The notes: generated by a model from the letters alone, not told the origin. Numbered from the stretch's first letter, positions 9,815-18,598 are shown. The stretch: 64,000 nucleotides of DNA from Paenibacillus sp. FJAT-26967 (GCF_001541095.1 NZ_LMXH01000001.1:694048-758047); one strand, 5' to 3'. Translations and numbers: made by a program.

Positions 9815-10753
9815 TTAAGCGTGATGAATAAGGGAACTGATACGCCTGGACAACTGCGCTTCTTCTCCGACAGCGGCTTGCTGGTTCTTCTGCAGCTCGG
9901 CCAGTAAGGGCTTCAAATGGGTGAGGGTCTGCTCGACCTTCTCCTGTAGAGTGGATATGCGTCCCTGCACGATCCAATCGAAAACAAACCCGTCCATAAA
10001 GTAATCGGCAAAGCCCAGAAACCCGCCATAATCCAGGTTCATATCCGACTGCCTCCCGACATCCTCCAATTCCCGTTTGAACTTACGCATATTAGACTGC
10101 GCCGCTTCTATCTTATTCTTGGCCTCATCCGCCCGGCTGCGCTTTATATGAGTAGCGATCATTCCGCCTCCGAGCATATCGTAAGTTCCCCAATTTTTGG
10201 CGGACTTGAGGAGCTCCAGTGCTTCCGCTAAAGAGTCAATCACTCTTCGTCCTGCCGTCACGGCTTCGGCGAGCTCTTTGGATTCGTTTAGCACTGTTTT
10301 TCGGCGGGCGTACAAATCATTGAGCTCGCTGCGGATCTCCGGGTCTTGCTCGCGCAGCCAGTCTTCTTTCTCCCTTAATAACTGCACAGCCTCTTGTTCC
10401 CATGACCTCGTATTGGCGATGGCTATATCGAGCTGTTCTTTCTCGTAAATGAGCTGTTCTTCGGCTGTACTGGTTTCTTCCAATCGGACACGGGCTTGCA
10501 GAGCTTCGGCCTCTTCTTCTTCGAGCTTCTGTTCTTTGCGTCCTAGAATCGTGTACCACATATTGCGAAAGGAAGGATTCTCGAGCTGCTGTACGTCGCG
10601 GCTTTCCTCTGCAAATATGGCTTCTGCCGCGATCCGGTTACGCCTAGCATGTTCCAGTTCTGAAATCACCTTGGTGAGCCGGCGGCTCAAATGATCCAAT
10701 TCGCTTTCCTTGCCCAGGGTTTCTTCATATCGCTCTTTCCAGTCTTCCCGCAT
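9815..10753 (-). CDS. Coiled-coil protein of unknown function
   Basis: 312-residue soluble protein dominated by heptad-rich helices, about residues 12-170 and 245-312, rich in Glu, Lys and Gln. A more ordered glycine-rich middle (YDMLGGGMIATHIKRSRA, then DYGGFLGFADYFMDGFVFDW) separates the coils. No signal peptide or membrane helix, so cytoplasmic. I recognise no named family. The ATG at 10753 is chosen because GGAGAGG lies 8 bases before it; the upstream GTG overlaps that site. Its nearest neighbour, another unknown minus-strand gene, starts further upstream. Confidence 0.75.
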   Translation of the reverse strand: MREDWKERYEETLGKESELDHLSRRLTKVISELEHARRNRIAAEAIFAEESRDVQQLENPSFRNMWYTILGRKEQKLEEEEAEALQARVRLEETSTAEEQLIYEKEQLDIAIANTRSWEQEAVQLLREKEDWLREQDPEIRSELNDLYARRKTVLNESKELAEAVTAGRRVIDSLAEALELLKSAKNWGTYDMLGGGMIATHIKRSRADEAKNKIEAAQSNMRKFKRELEDVGRQSDMNLDYGGFLGFADYFMDGFVFDWIVQGRISTLQEKVEQTLTHLKPLLAELQKNQQAAVGEEAQLSRRISSLIHHA

Positions 10754-10852
10754 GGTAATCACCTCTCCAGTTTATATACCCTATGGAAGCTATTACGCAT
10801 GGCGGAAAAAAAGGGTTGCACTTATCATCGACTGGAAATGAAGAATAGAAGG

Positions 10853-11392
10853 TCAGGATTCCGAAGACGGGATGGGCTTCAAATAGCGAAGCAGCCGTTC
10901 TTGTTCAAGAAAAGGTTTGATCTGTACGGAAGTTTTAAACAAATAGGGCTTGCCCGGAGTTGTAAAGACAAGCAGCAGAGGCTCATTCAATTTGGCCGGA
11001 TCCAGGAAAAGAAAAAGCTCGTTGGTGCTGGCCTGCAGCCAGCGGTTATTCACTGCGAGCGGAGGATCAAGCGGAAGCTTGAGGACGACACCCTGTACCG
11101 CATCGATTTTGGACTGGACGGCGACTTCTTTGATACCGCCAATCCACTTGAGCGCTTCGGACCGCATCTCTTCCGTTACTAAAAGGGTTTGCACGACTTT
11201 TTGCTCATCCACATCATACAGTTGGGCGCGGATTTCTTGTGTAGGACTTCCGGCAGATGGCGGGACGGCGTGGACGGGGGATGCTTGAATACCGTCCGCA
11301 AGAGCAGCTGAGGGGGCAAGGAAGCAGAACGAAGCGGCAAAGAGCAGCAGAGCGGCAGATCGAAGGTACATTTTTAATGGAATTAACATCAT
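10853..11392 (-). CDS. Secreted protein of unknown function
   Basis: 179-residue protein with a typical Sec signal peptide (hydrophobic AALLLFAASFCFL, then cleavage near AALA-DG around residue 33). The mature part of about 145 residues is mixed alpha/beta with no cysteine and no motif I recognise. The start ATG follows GAGAGGTG. It lies just upstream of the coiled-coil gene on the same strand (99-base gap), so the two may form a transcript. Confidence 0.7.
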   Translation of the reverse strand: MMLIPLKMYLRSAALLLFAASFCFLAPSAALADGIQASPVHAVPPSAGSPTQEIRAQLYDVDEQKVVQTLLVTEEMRSEALKWIGGIKEVAVQSKIDAVQGVVLKLPLDPPLAVNNRWLQASTNELFLFLDPAKLNEPLLLVFTTPGKPYLFKTSVQIKPFLEQERLLRYLKPIPSSES

Positions 11393-11812
11393 GAACTACA
11401 CCTCTCTTTTGGTCGAAGACAAGATATATACAGGGATTAAGATGGGATAGCGCATATCGCAGGATCTGTTGGTGATTGGTTTAGTTTAGGAAAGCACTCC
11501 TTAATTTATACGCTGCGCTTTAATGGGAGAAAGAGGTGGCGCGGTCGCCTTACCGCACGGATTATCTGCCCCGACCTTGGTCCAGGTGGGATACCGCCGG
11601 GGGACGGTGTCCGGTTAAGGAAAGGGGGAGTACAATAAACGTATACATTTCTTATCTTGGAGAGGTTTATTGATTATGATATGCTATGAAAGGCTGAAGA
11701 CTATGGATTGGCTTGCCAGCTAAAGGTTAGGGATCTTAAACAGAACGGATAGTTTTAATATAAACTTTGTTATAACTATAACGCCAGCAAGAGCAGAAGT
11801 AGGAGGTGCCCC
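11393..11812. other. Intergenic region with a G-rich, possibly structured segment
   Basis: Spacer between divergent genes. Positions about 11535-11630 are much more GC-rich than the surroundings and contain several short inverted repeats (for example GGAC GGT GTCC near 11606). I cannot match it to a known riboswitch or small RNA. The promoter of the liaF-like operon must lie downstream of it, in the AT-rich stretch 11640-11800, but is not clear. Confidence 0.45.
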
Positions 11813-12478
11813 ATGGAACAGCAAACAAACAACAACAATCGCCATCGTAATACAGCACTGCTGTTAATTGCAGTGGGTATTTTCCTGATTCTAGAGCGCT
11901 GGTTCGGCATTTTTGTCGTAATTGCGCTTGTGCTCATGCTGTTTGGTTTCTATAAGGTCAAGTATGAATCCCAGAAAAAAGGCATCATTATTATGAGCAT
12001 CGGCGCTGTCATTCTGCTTGGCAATGATTTCTCATTGGTGCTGGCCATTATTCTCATTTCACTCGGAGTGTTTTATATTCGTTCGAGGAAATTTCAACCG
12101 GGGGATGAATTTGTCCAGCGGCAGCATCTGATCGATACTATCCGTCCCGGCAAAGAACCATGGGTTCTTAAAGACAGCAGTATCTGGTTTGTCATGGGAG
12201 AGGTTCATATGGACTTTTCCTACGCTATTCTCGACAAAAAAGAAACAACGCTCGTACTCCAGGGAATCATTGGAGATGTAAGGCTGATCGTCCCGGAGGA
12301 AATCGGAGTCTCGATTGAGTCATCGGTTACGATCGGGCAAGTCAGCTCCCCTTCCCAGAAGGAATCGGGAGTTATGAACAAACTGGTCTGGCAATCTCCG
12401 AATTATGACACAAGAGAAAATCAGGTGAAACTAATCGTTTCTTTTATCGTAGGGGATGTAGATGTGAGGTTGTTGTAA
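11813..12478 (+). CDS. liaF: LiaF-like membrane regulator of cell envelope stress
   Basis: 221-residue membrane protein: four hydrophobic segments in the first ~95 residues, then a soluble C-terminal beta-rich domain of the LiaF/DUF2154 type (FVMGEVHMDFS, IIGDVRLIVPEEIGVSIES, FIVGDVDVRLL). In Bacillus LiaF keeps the LiaS kinase inactive until cell wall antibiotics perturb the membrane. AGGAGG precedes the ATG. First gene of a three-gene operon with the kinase and regulator immediately downstream, which strongly supports the call. Confidence 0.92.
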   Translation: MEQQTNNNNRHRNTALLLIAVGIFLILERWFGIFVVIALVLMLFGFYKVKYESQKKGIIIMSIGAVILLGNDFSLVLAIILISLGVFYIRSRKFQPGDEFVQRQHLIDTIRPGKEPWVLKDSSIWFVMGEVHMDFSYAILDKKETTLVLQGIIGDVRLIVPEEIGVSIESSVTIGQVSSPSQKESGVMNKLVWQSPNYDTRENQVKLIVSFIVGDVDVRLL

Positions 12479-12549
12479 ATCAGACCTGTACTTCACATCA
12501 GGAGAATGAAATCAGTGTACCGCTAGATTAGGCGGAAGGGAGATAAGCC

Positions 12550-13608
12550 ATGGAAAGCTACAAAAAAAGATTGACCAACATGATCTGGCGGAGCATGGCA
12601 GAATCGATCGTTCTATGCTTAGCGGTGCTTTCTTTCGTCATTTATTTGCTTTATTCCGCCAAATTTATCGTGCCTATTACTTCATGGGGAGAGGGTCTCA
12701 GAATTGGCTCTATGCTAATCGGCGGAGCCATTGTGCTCGGTGCCGCTTACGGATATTGGAACAGTAACCGGACGACGCGGCGGCTGGAGCTTCTCATGGA
12801 GACGATGCAGCTTCTTGAAATTGGCAGCTTGTCCCGTTCTACACTGCCTCCGCTTGGCGAAGATGAAATCGGCCGTCTGGGTGAGCAGCTCGGACGTGTC
12901 GTGAAGAAGTGGGAGGAGCAGGTTGCGTCGTTGCAGCGGCTATCCAACAATAATGCACAGCTTGCGGAGAAAGCCAGAGTGTCCGCTATTATCGAGGAAA
13001 GACAGCGCCTGGCCCGCGAGCTTCACGATGCCGTCAGCCAGCAGCTTTTTGCGATTTCAATGACGGCAACGGCTGCGCTCCGGACGCTGGATAAAGATTT
13101 TGGGCGCGCCCAGCGCCAAATCCATTTGATAGAAGAAATGTCATCGGTAGCGCAGTCTGAAATGAGAGCGCTGCTGCTCCATTTGCGTCCGGTTCATCTC
13201 GAAGGCAAGCAGTTGTCCGAAGGTCTTAACCGGCTCCTGGAAGAGTTAAAGGCAAAAGTTCCGATGGAAATTATGTGGGAAGTTGATGAAAATATCACCC
13301 TTACTAAAGGGATTGAGGATCATCTGTTCCGGATTGTTCAGGAAGCCATGTCCAATGCGCTGCGGCATTCTAAGGCAACCAAGCTGGAACTGAGGATGCA
13401 GCAGAAGGCGGGGTGGCTCCGCCTGCTATTCCGCGATAATGGAATCGGATTTGATCTGGATGAGGAGAAACAGACTTCCTATGGCATATCGACGATGCGG
13501 GAGCGGGTGAACGAAATCGGCGGGTCGCTTCAACTGGTGACAGCACCGGGCAGCGGCACAAGGATCGAAATCCGGGTACCGATTATAATGGAGGGAGACA
13601 ACGAATAA
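12550..13608 (+). CDS. liaS: LiaS-like sensor histidine kinase
   Basis: 352-residue NarL-type kinase: two membrane helices (about 17-36 and 53-70) with a very short outside loop, HAMP-like region, HisKA_3 dimerisation domain with phospho-accepting His159 in ARELHDAVSQQ, and HATPase domain (NALRHS, DNGIGFD, GSGTRIEI). The small extracellular part fits intramembrane sensing through LiaF. Its stop TAA overlaps the ATG of the response regulator (TAATG), giving coupled translation. Confidence 0.94.
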   Translation: MESYKKRLTNMIWRSMAESIVLCLAVLSFVIYLLYSAKFIVPITSWGEGLRIGSMLIGGAIVLGAAYGYWNSNRTTRRLELLMETMQLLEIGSLSRSTLPPLGEDEIGRLGEQLGRVVKKWEEQVASLQRLSNNNAQLAEKARVSAIIEERQRLARELHDAVSQQLFAISMTATAALRTLDKDFGRAQRQIHLIEEMSSVAQSEMRALLLHLRPVHLEGKQLSEGLNRLLEELKAKVPMEIMWEVDENITLTKGIEDHLFRIVQEAMSNALRHSKATKLELRMQQKAGWLRLLFRDNGIGFDLDEEKQTSYGISTMRERVNEIGGSLQLVTAPGSGTRIEIRVPIIMEGDNE

Positions 13609-14252
13609 TGGAAACGTTAATTAAAGTGCTCCTCGTAGACGATCATGAAATGGTGCGAATCGGGCTTGCAGCTGTACTCGGAACCGAGGACGGGATTGAG
13701 GTCGTCGGTGAAGCGAGCAACGGGGAAGAGGGCATTCGCCTTGCGCAGGAATATAAACCGGACGTAGTCCTGATGGACCTTGTCATGGAGGGGATGGATG
13801 GAATCGAAACGACTAGAAAGCTGCTTCAGCTCTATCCGGACTGCAAAGTCATTGTGCTGACCAGCTTTTTGGATGATGAGAAAATGTATCCGGTGCTTGA
13901 GGCTGGAGCATTCAGTTACTTGCTCAAAACATCCCGGGCTACCGAGATTGCGCAGGCTATCAGAGCTGCGGGCAAAGGACAGTCGATCCTGGAATCACAA
14001 GTAGCGTCCAAACTCATGAACCGGTTCCGTCAGCCCAAGCCGGCTGCTGCCCCTCATGAAGACTTGACTGAGCGCGAGATGGAAGTACTCCGTCTTATTG
14101 CGACCGGTAAGTCCAATCAGGAAGTTGCGGACGATCTCTTTATCGGAATTAAGACGGTTAAATTCCATGTTACGAACGTCTTAGCTAAACTGGGTGTCGA
14201 GGATCGGACTCAGGCGGCTATTTATGCATTTAAGCACGGATTGGCTGAATGA
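13608..14252 (+). CDS. liaR: LiaR-like response regulator
   Basis: 214-residue NarL/FixJ-type regulator. Receiver domain with acidic pair Asp11-Asp12 and phosphorylation site Asp57 (VVLMDLVMEG); C-terminal LuxR-type helix-turn-helix LTEREMEVLRLIATGKSNQ. It should be phosphorylated by the preceding kinase and activate envelope stress genes. No obvious LiaR-type box was found in front of liaF, so autoregulation cannot be asserted. Confidence 0.94.
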   Translation: METLIKVLLVDDHEMVRIGLAAVLGTEDGIEVVGEASNGEEGIRLAQEYKPDVVLMDLVMEGMDGIETTRKLLQLYPDCKVIVLTSFLDDEKMYPVLEAGAFSYLLKTSRATEIAQAIRAAGKGQSILESQVASKLMNRFRQPKPAAAPHEDLTEREMEVLRLIATGKSNQEVADDLFIGIKTVKFHVTNVLAKLGVEDRTQAAIYAFKHGLAE

Positions 14253-14341
14253 CCAAGCCGTTGTATAGATAATCCTTCCAAGCGGGAAGAGTACTTAACT
14301 GGTTGTCTTTAGCCGGGAATCGTTCTGTGTCAAAGACTAGC

Positions 14342-14398
14342 TAAATAAAGAAAGTCCGTCACGCTCCAGATCGAAGCGGGACGGACTTTCTTTATTTA
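14342..14398. terminator. Bidirectional terminator between convergent genes
   Basis: 19-bp perfect inverted repeat (14342-14360 with 14380-14398) flanked by A and T runs. It ends the lia operon; the stop codon of the convergent minus-strand gene lies in its distal arm. Confidence 0.88.
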
Positions 14399-14854
14399 CA
14401 TGGCGGTATCCAGGGAGGATTGACGCCCTGAGAAAGGGCGGTAAGCCCGGAGAGCATGCGCGAACTTCAGCGGCAGCATGTCTGGACGGAATTCTTCCGC
14501 GGGGTACATTCCTTCGGAAGATTCAACCGGAGCGTCTTCCTGTGCTTGCCTGGGCCTCTTCCATTCATTCGTCTCACCCAGCCTGCGGAGCAGGGCAGGA
14601 GCACCTGAATCCATAAAGCCGGAGGCGCTGTTTGCCTGCGATAGCTGGGACGAGCGGGTACGGCTGCGTTCGGCTTCTTCAGTTGGAGCGCCTGACCTGC
14701 CCGGATTCTTGGTTTGGGGAAAGAGCGTTTCGGCAAAAGCTTCTCTGCGTCCTGTCGGCGCCATAGCGTTCATTCGCCTTATGGCCTGGATCCGGAACAA
14801 ACTGGAATGACTTCGGTACGTATCGTTGACGTATTGCGGAGTCACTACAAACAT
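14396..14854 (-). CDS. Hypothetical protein, low complexity
   Basis: 152 residues, rich in Arg, Ala, Ser and Pro, with little predicted order: an N-terminal segment MFVVTPQYVNDTYRSH, a long polar middle and a helical C-terminus. No signal peptide, no family recognised. The reason to believe it is the excellent ribosome binding site (AAAGGAGG, 8 bases before the ATG) and its position ending exactly in a shared terminator. Probably lineage-specific. Confidence 0.6.
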   Translation of the reverse strand: MFVVTPQYVNDTYRSHSSLFRIQAIRRMNAMAPTGRREAFAETLFPQTKNPGRSGAPTEEAERSRTRSSQLSQANSASGFMDSGAPALLRRLGETNEWKRPRQAQEDAPVESSEGMYPAEEFRPDMLPLKFAHALRAYRPFSGRQSSLDTAM

Positions 14855-15009
14855 GAAGTTAACCTCCTTTTAGCCTAGAAATTATATGTATTCTCATAAC
14901 AGCTTCCATATAGTTACAATCCAGTTATCACTCATATTACCACGATTCTGAATATTTGAAAGCGAAGAACAGCAAAATGAGAAAGATTTATTAGGAAGAA
15001 ACCACTGGT

Positions 15010-15039
15010 TTGACGTGGTCTACAGCCGCGACTTACAAT
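15010..15039 (+). promoter_or_regulatory. SigA-type promoter for the 26-residue ORF
   Basis: TTGACG (15010-15015), 18-base spacer, TACAAT (15034-15039). The predicted transcript starts near 15046, about 48 bases before the small ORF. No operator is obvious. Confidence 0.6.
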
Positions 15040-15093
15040 GAAGGAATACATTCAGGAATATGGGTTGTCAGGGACCGGAGGAGTACTGCAGAC

Positions 15094-15174
15094 ATGAAGA
15101 TAGGTATTATCGTTGCATTTCTTGTGATTAGTTTATTATTTACATGGGCTATTTCTAAAAAGTATAGGAAGTAA
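15094..15174 (+). CDS. Small single-helix membrane protein (26 residues)
   Basis: Reads MKIGIIVAFLVISLLFTWAI followed by SKKYRK: one hydrophobic helix and a strongly basic C-terminal tail, so N-out/C-in orientation is expected. GGAGGAG lies 10 bases before the ATG and a consensus-like promoter lies further upstream. Similar tiny membrane proteins regulate transporters or kinases in Firmicutes, but I cannot assign a role. Too short for ordinary gene callers. Confidence 0.5.
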   Translation: MKIGIIVAFLVISLLFTWAISKKYRK

Positions 15175-15257
15175 ACTCCTCTAAATACTCATTTTCGGAG
15201 CAAACCTGCCGAAGCCGCATAACATGCAGTATCTGCATGAGGTGGAGGCGATGCTTC

Positions 15258-15698
15258 ATGATTCGAAATCGAAATTCAAGTAAAGACGATGCCGCGATTG
15301 TCCGTCTCACTCAAAGTGAGCTTCTTCCTTTCACCCGTCTGACGACGCCTGAGGCGGAAGTGAAGCTCCCGGATTTACAGAAACGGTTTGCTCTAGGGAA
15401 AACATATGTTGCCGAGTCCGGAGCTCAAGCTGTTGCCGGTTTTGTTAGTGTGCAGGTGTCGGGTACCCACCTGTTTGTGGATATGCTCGCCGTTGACAGC
15501 AAGTTCCATGGCAGAGGACTGGGTACATTATTGATGGAACGGGCGGAGAAGTATGGCCGCAGCAAGAAATGCAGGCTTTCTTCGTTGTATGTGGATCGTG
15601 TGAATCAGAAAGCCATTTCTTTTTATCAGAATAAAGGATATGAGACAACCCGTTATCTGCCGAAACTGGGCGTTCAACTGATGCAGAAAAAGCTGTAA
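15258..15698 (+). CDS. GNAT family N-acetyltransferase
   Basis: 146-residue single-domain acetyltransferase. The fold signature is clear: VDMLAVDSKFHGRGLGTLLM (strand 4 plus acetyl-CoA loop with the R/Q-x-x-G-x-G/A-like HGRGLG) and a C-terminal VDRVNQKAISFYQNKGY typical of family members acting on amines. ATG at 15258 follows GGTGGAGG by 9 bases; the frame extends to 15237 but those codons overlap the ribosome binding site. Substrate unknown. Confidence 0.88.
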   Translation: MIRNRNSSKDDAAIVRLTQSELLPFTRLTTPEAEVKLPDLQKRFALGKTYVAESGAQAVAGFVSVQVSGTHLFVDMLAVDSKFHGRGLGTLLMERAEKYGRSKKCRLSSLYVDRVNQKAISFYQNKGYETTRYLPKLGVQLMQKKL

Positions 15699-15743
15699 TC
15701 GCAGGAAGGTTTCTTAAGCCTTGCAGGTTGATATAATAAATAA

Positions 15744-15764
15744 ACCAGGACGATTCGCCCTGGT
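15744..15764 (-). terminator. Hairpin after the minus-strand small gene
   Basis: ACCAGG/CCTGGT with inner CG/CG pairs; on the minus strand it is followed by TTTATTTATT. It lies 36 bases beyond the stop at 15800 and could also affect the convergent GNAT gene. Confidence 0.5.
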
Positions 15765-15799
15765 CAGTTAAGGTAATGAATGATTAACCGCCTGAATGG

Positions 15800-16144
15800 T
15801 TAAGGAAGTATGAACAAAGCGAATATCATATCCTGGCTAAGAATGAGCGGGGCATAACCGGTATAGGTTCCGGCTGCTGCGCTTGTTTTTTGCTCCTGGA
15901 CGATTTCGGATGCGTTTTGTTTTAATTTGGCTTTGGCGGTTTTGCCTGCAATTTTTAAATTCTTGTTTTTACTTGCAGCAGGGACATACTGAGAAGGATC
16001 TTCATTTAAAAAAAGATTGCCGTCCTTCATTCTGGTGAACATTCCAAAAATTTCGCCTCCGTCTCTAAGATAGACTAGAACAGGATGGCCAATATAGGGT
16101 TTTAACTGCTGCTCGTTAACAGGGAAAATCCGCTGCACGGTCAT
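15800..16144 (-). CDS. Hypothetical protein with an Sm-like N-terminal half
   Basis: 114 residues. Residues 13-48 (YIGHPVLVYLRDGGEIFGMF followed by a short strand and a D-G-N-L-F-L-N-E strand) have the strand pattern of an Sm/LSm barrel as in Hfq-like or YlxS-like small folds; this is a weak structural guess. A basic Lys/Ala-rich linker and a hydrophobic C-terminus follow. TTGGAGG precedes the ATG by 5 bases, which makes the start firm. No operon partner. Confidence 0.62.
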   Translation of the reverse strand: MTVQRIFPVNEQQLKPYIGHPVLVYLRDGGEIFGMFTRMKDGNLFLNEDPSQYVPAASKNKNLKIAGKTAKAKLKQNASEIVQEQKTSAAAGTYTGYAPLILSQDMIFALFILP

Positions 16145-16296
16145 GCACCTCCAAGGAAACTTTTCTGCTATAGGCTATGGCATAAAGGCACATAATGACT
16201 GGACATATGCCCGGTTATGGAAAAATAGTTGAATCCCAAAGGCAATTTCGGTATGCTTATGCTAATCTAAAACCTCAGAGAAAGAATGATGCGACA

Positions 16297-17814
16297 ATGA
16301 ATGGTGCTGTTTTTCTGATTTTCGGAGCTACAGGAGACTTGGCAAAGAGAAAGCTTTTCCCTGCGTTTTACAGTTTGTATCGCGAGGGCAAGCTGAAAGA
16401 AAACTTTGCTGTGATCGGACTTGCTCGACGTCCACGGACAAATGAACAATTTCGTGAAGATGTGCGGCATTCGATCAACGAATTCGCCCGCTATAATGTA
16501 GAAGACAACGAGGACTGGGCTAAGTTTGCCGAACATTTCGAATATTTGCCGCTCGATATCAATAATGTGGACGGGTTCCGGGAACTGAACACACTAACCA
16601 ACGAGCTGGACAGCAAGTTCCAAACCGGTGGAAACCGTCTGTTCTATCTGGCGCTTGCTCCCGAACTGTTCGGTAACGTGTCGTACAATTTGCGCGAAGG
16701 CGGCCTGCTTGAAACAACCGGCTGGCACCGTCTTGTGATCGAGAAGCCGTTCGGTTATGATCTGGAATCCGCAGGAGAACTTAACCAGCAGCTTCGTCAA
16801 GTGTTCGAAGAGAAGGATATTTACCGGATTGACCACTATCTCGGCAAAGAAATGGTTCAGAACATTGAGATCGTCCGTTTCGCGAACGCATTCTTCGAAC
16901 CGCTGTGGAACAATAAATACATAGCCAACATCCAGATTACGTTAGGCGAAACGGTCGGAGTCGAAGACCGCGGCGGATATTACGATCATTCCGGTGCTTT
17001 ACGTGACATGGCCCAGAATCACATGCTACAGATGCTTGCAATGATGGCAATGGAGCCGCCAAGCCGTCTTCACCCGGAGGACATCCGTGATGAGAAGGTA
17101 AAAGTTCTGCGCTCGCTGCGTCCTTTGGAGAATGCAGAAGACGTGCAGCGCAACGTGGTCCGCGGGCAGTACAGTGCGGGCAGCCACAAGGGCAAAGAGC
17201 TTCCTGCCTACCGCAGCGAAGATAAGGTGAATCCTGAATCGAACACGGAGACCTACCTGGCTGCCCGTGTCTATGTGGACAACTTCCGCTGGGCAGGCGT
17301 ACCCTTCTACATTCGTACAGGCAAACGCCTGCCGGTGAAATCCACGGAAGTGGTCGTGGAGTTCAAGAACGTGCCGGACAATGTGTACTTGTCTAACAAA
17401 CACAAGCTGCAGCCGAACCTGCTTGTGTTCCGGGTTAACCCGATGGAAGGGATCTACCTGAAGATGAATGCGAAGCAGCCTGGCTCCGAAGGGGTCATCA
17501 TTCCTATCGCGATGGATTTCTGTCAGAGCTGCCAGGTCGGCCTGAATACGCCGGAAGCGTACGAGCGACTGCTCTTCGATGCGCTGCGCGGAGATTCCAC
17601 GTATTTCACCCGCTGGGATGAAGTCGCCCATGCGTGGCAGTTCGTGGATCAAATTGCGGCAGCCTGGAAAGTAAGCGGGGACGATCTTGCTCACTACCCT
17701 GCCGGATCCTGGGGTCCCGCTCAAGCCAATGAACTGCTTGCGGCAGACGGATTCAAATGGTGGCCTGTAAACGGTCAGCTTGAGGGCGAAGTTGCCTGGG
17801 CAAGCCAATCCTAA
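16297..17814 (+). CDS. zwf: Glucose-6-phosphate dehydrogenase
   Basis: First enzyme of the oxidative pentose phosphate pathway: glucose-6-phosphate plus NADP to 6-phosphogluconolactone. The nucleotide-binding GATGDLAKRK, the substrate motif RIDHYLGKE with His180, and GYYDHSGALRDM are intact. With the ATG at 16297 the protein has 505 residues, near the family norm of about 490-510; the frame is open back to 16195 (539 residues) without a better ribosome binding site, so the start is uncertain. A terminator follows. Confidence 0.95.
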   Translation: MNGAVFLIFGATGDLAKRKLFPAFYSLYREGKLKENFAVIGLARRPRTNEQFREDVRHSINEFARYNVEDNEDWAKFAEHFEYLPLDINNVDGFRELNTLTNELDSKFQTGGNRLFYLALAPELFGNVSYNLREGGLLETTGWHRLVIEKPFGYDLESAGELNQQLRQVFEEKDIYRIDHYLGKEMVQNIEIVRFANAFFEPLWNNKYIANIQITLGETVGVEDRGGYYDHSGALRDMAQNHMLQMLAMMAMEPPSRLHPEDIRDEKVKVLRSLRPLENAEDVQRNVVRGQYSAGSHKGKELPAYRSEDKVNPESNTETYLAARVYVDNFRWAGVPFYIRTGKRLPVKSTEVVVEFKNVPDNVYLSNKHKLQPNLLVFRVNPMEGIYLKMNAKQPGSEGVIIPIAMDFCQSCQVGLNTPEAYERLLFDALRGDSTYFTRWDEVAHAWQFVDQIAAAWKVSGDDLAHYPAGSWGPAQANELLAADGFKWWPVNGQLEGEVAWASQS

Positions 17815-17834
17815 ATTAGTTTTGTACGATTTAC

Positions 17835-17871
17835 GAAGCATCTGCGGCATTTTGCTGGCGGATGCTTCTTT
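17835..17871 (+). terminator. Terminator after zwf
   Basis: GAAGCATCTGC pairs with GCGGATGCTTC (one G-U); the T tract is short (TTTG), so termination may be partial before the response-regulator gene 17 bases further on. Confidence 0.6.
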
Positions 17872-17887
17872 GCTAGGAGGCTGAATT

Positions 17888-18598
17888 ATGTACCGTATTT
17901 TTATTGTCGAGGATGATGACAAAATCGCGGGCATTTTAAAAGAAACATTGATAAAATACGGATACGAGGTGGGCCGTGCGCAGCGGTTCCACGATATCAA
18001 GAACGAAGGAATGCAGTGGAAGCCGGATCTGATTCTGCTTGACATCAATTTGCCTCGTTTCGATGGCTTCTACTGGTGCAGACAAATCCGGACGTGCTCG
18101 AATGTTCCGATTATTTTTTTGTCGGCGCGTACGGGGGATATGGATCAGGTCATGGCGATTGAAAATGGCGGAGATGATTATTTGACGAAGCCGTTTCATC
18201 TGGATGTGGTATTGGCCAAGATCAAGGGAGCTCTGCGCCGCGCATACGGGGAGTATGCGCAAGCACCGTCCGCGCGAGATGAATGGGAGCTAGGCGGACT
18301 ACGGCTGGACCGGAGTAAAAATAGTCTGGTGTATACCGATAAGCGTGTAGAATTGACCAAGAACGAAGCTTTGCTGCTGGACTGTCTGGCATCGAGGCCC
18401 GGAAGTATTGTAAGCCGGGAAGAGCTGCTCGAAGCGCTCTGGGACGATGTTGATTTCGTCGATGACAATACGCTTACCGTGAACGTAACGCGCGTCCGCC
18501 GAAAGCTGGAGGAGCTGGGTCTGCCCGGTGTTATTGAGACGGTCCGCGGACAGGGTTACCGTTTGAGTACCAAGTGGGGGAGTCCTGTTCATGAATGA
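17888..18598 (+). CDS. bceR: BceR-like OmpR-family response regulator
   Basis: 236 residues: receiver domain with Asp9-Asp10 and phospho-acceptor Asp52 (LILLDINLPRFDG), conserved Lys near LTKPF, then a winged-helix DNA-binding domain (VELTKNEALLLDCL, VNVTRVRRKL, VRGQGYRLS). Order and overlap with a small two-helix kinase and an ABC pair downstream identify it as the regulator of a Bce-type antimicrobial peptide resistance module. AGGAGG precedes the ATG by 6 bases. Confidence 0.92.
   Translation: MYRIFIVEDDDKIAGILKETLIKYGYEVGRAQRFHDIKNEGMQWKPDLILLDINLPRFDGFYWCRQIRTCSNVPIIFLSARTGDMDQVMAIENGGDDYLTKPFHLDVVLAKIKGALRRAYGEYAQAPSARDEWELGGLRLDRSKNSLVYTDKRVELTKNEALLLDCLASRPGSIVSREELLEALWDDVDFVDDNTLTVNVTRVRRKLEELGLPGVIETVRGQGYRLSTKWGSPVHE

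Noticed and set aside
9307-9977. Overlapping minus-strand frames opposite the end of the Eis-like gene
   Set aside because: Arise from GC-rich codons of the sense gene and cross its terminator; no start signals.
11590-11630. Possible ydaO-type c-di-AMP riboswitch (GGGGGAC run)
   Set aside because: Only a short G run matches; the required stems and downstream wall-enzyme gene are absent.
17026-18048. 340-codon minus-strand frame opposite zwf
   Set aside because: Shadow of zwf and the response regulator; composition is not protein-like and no ribosome binding site.
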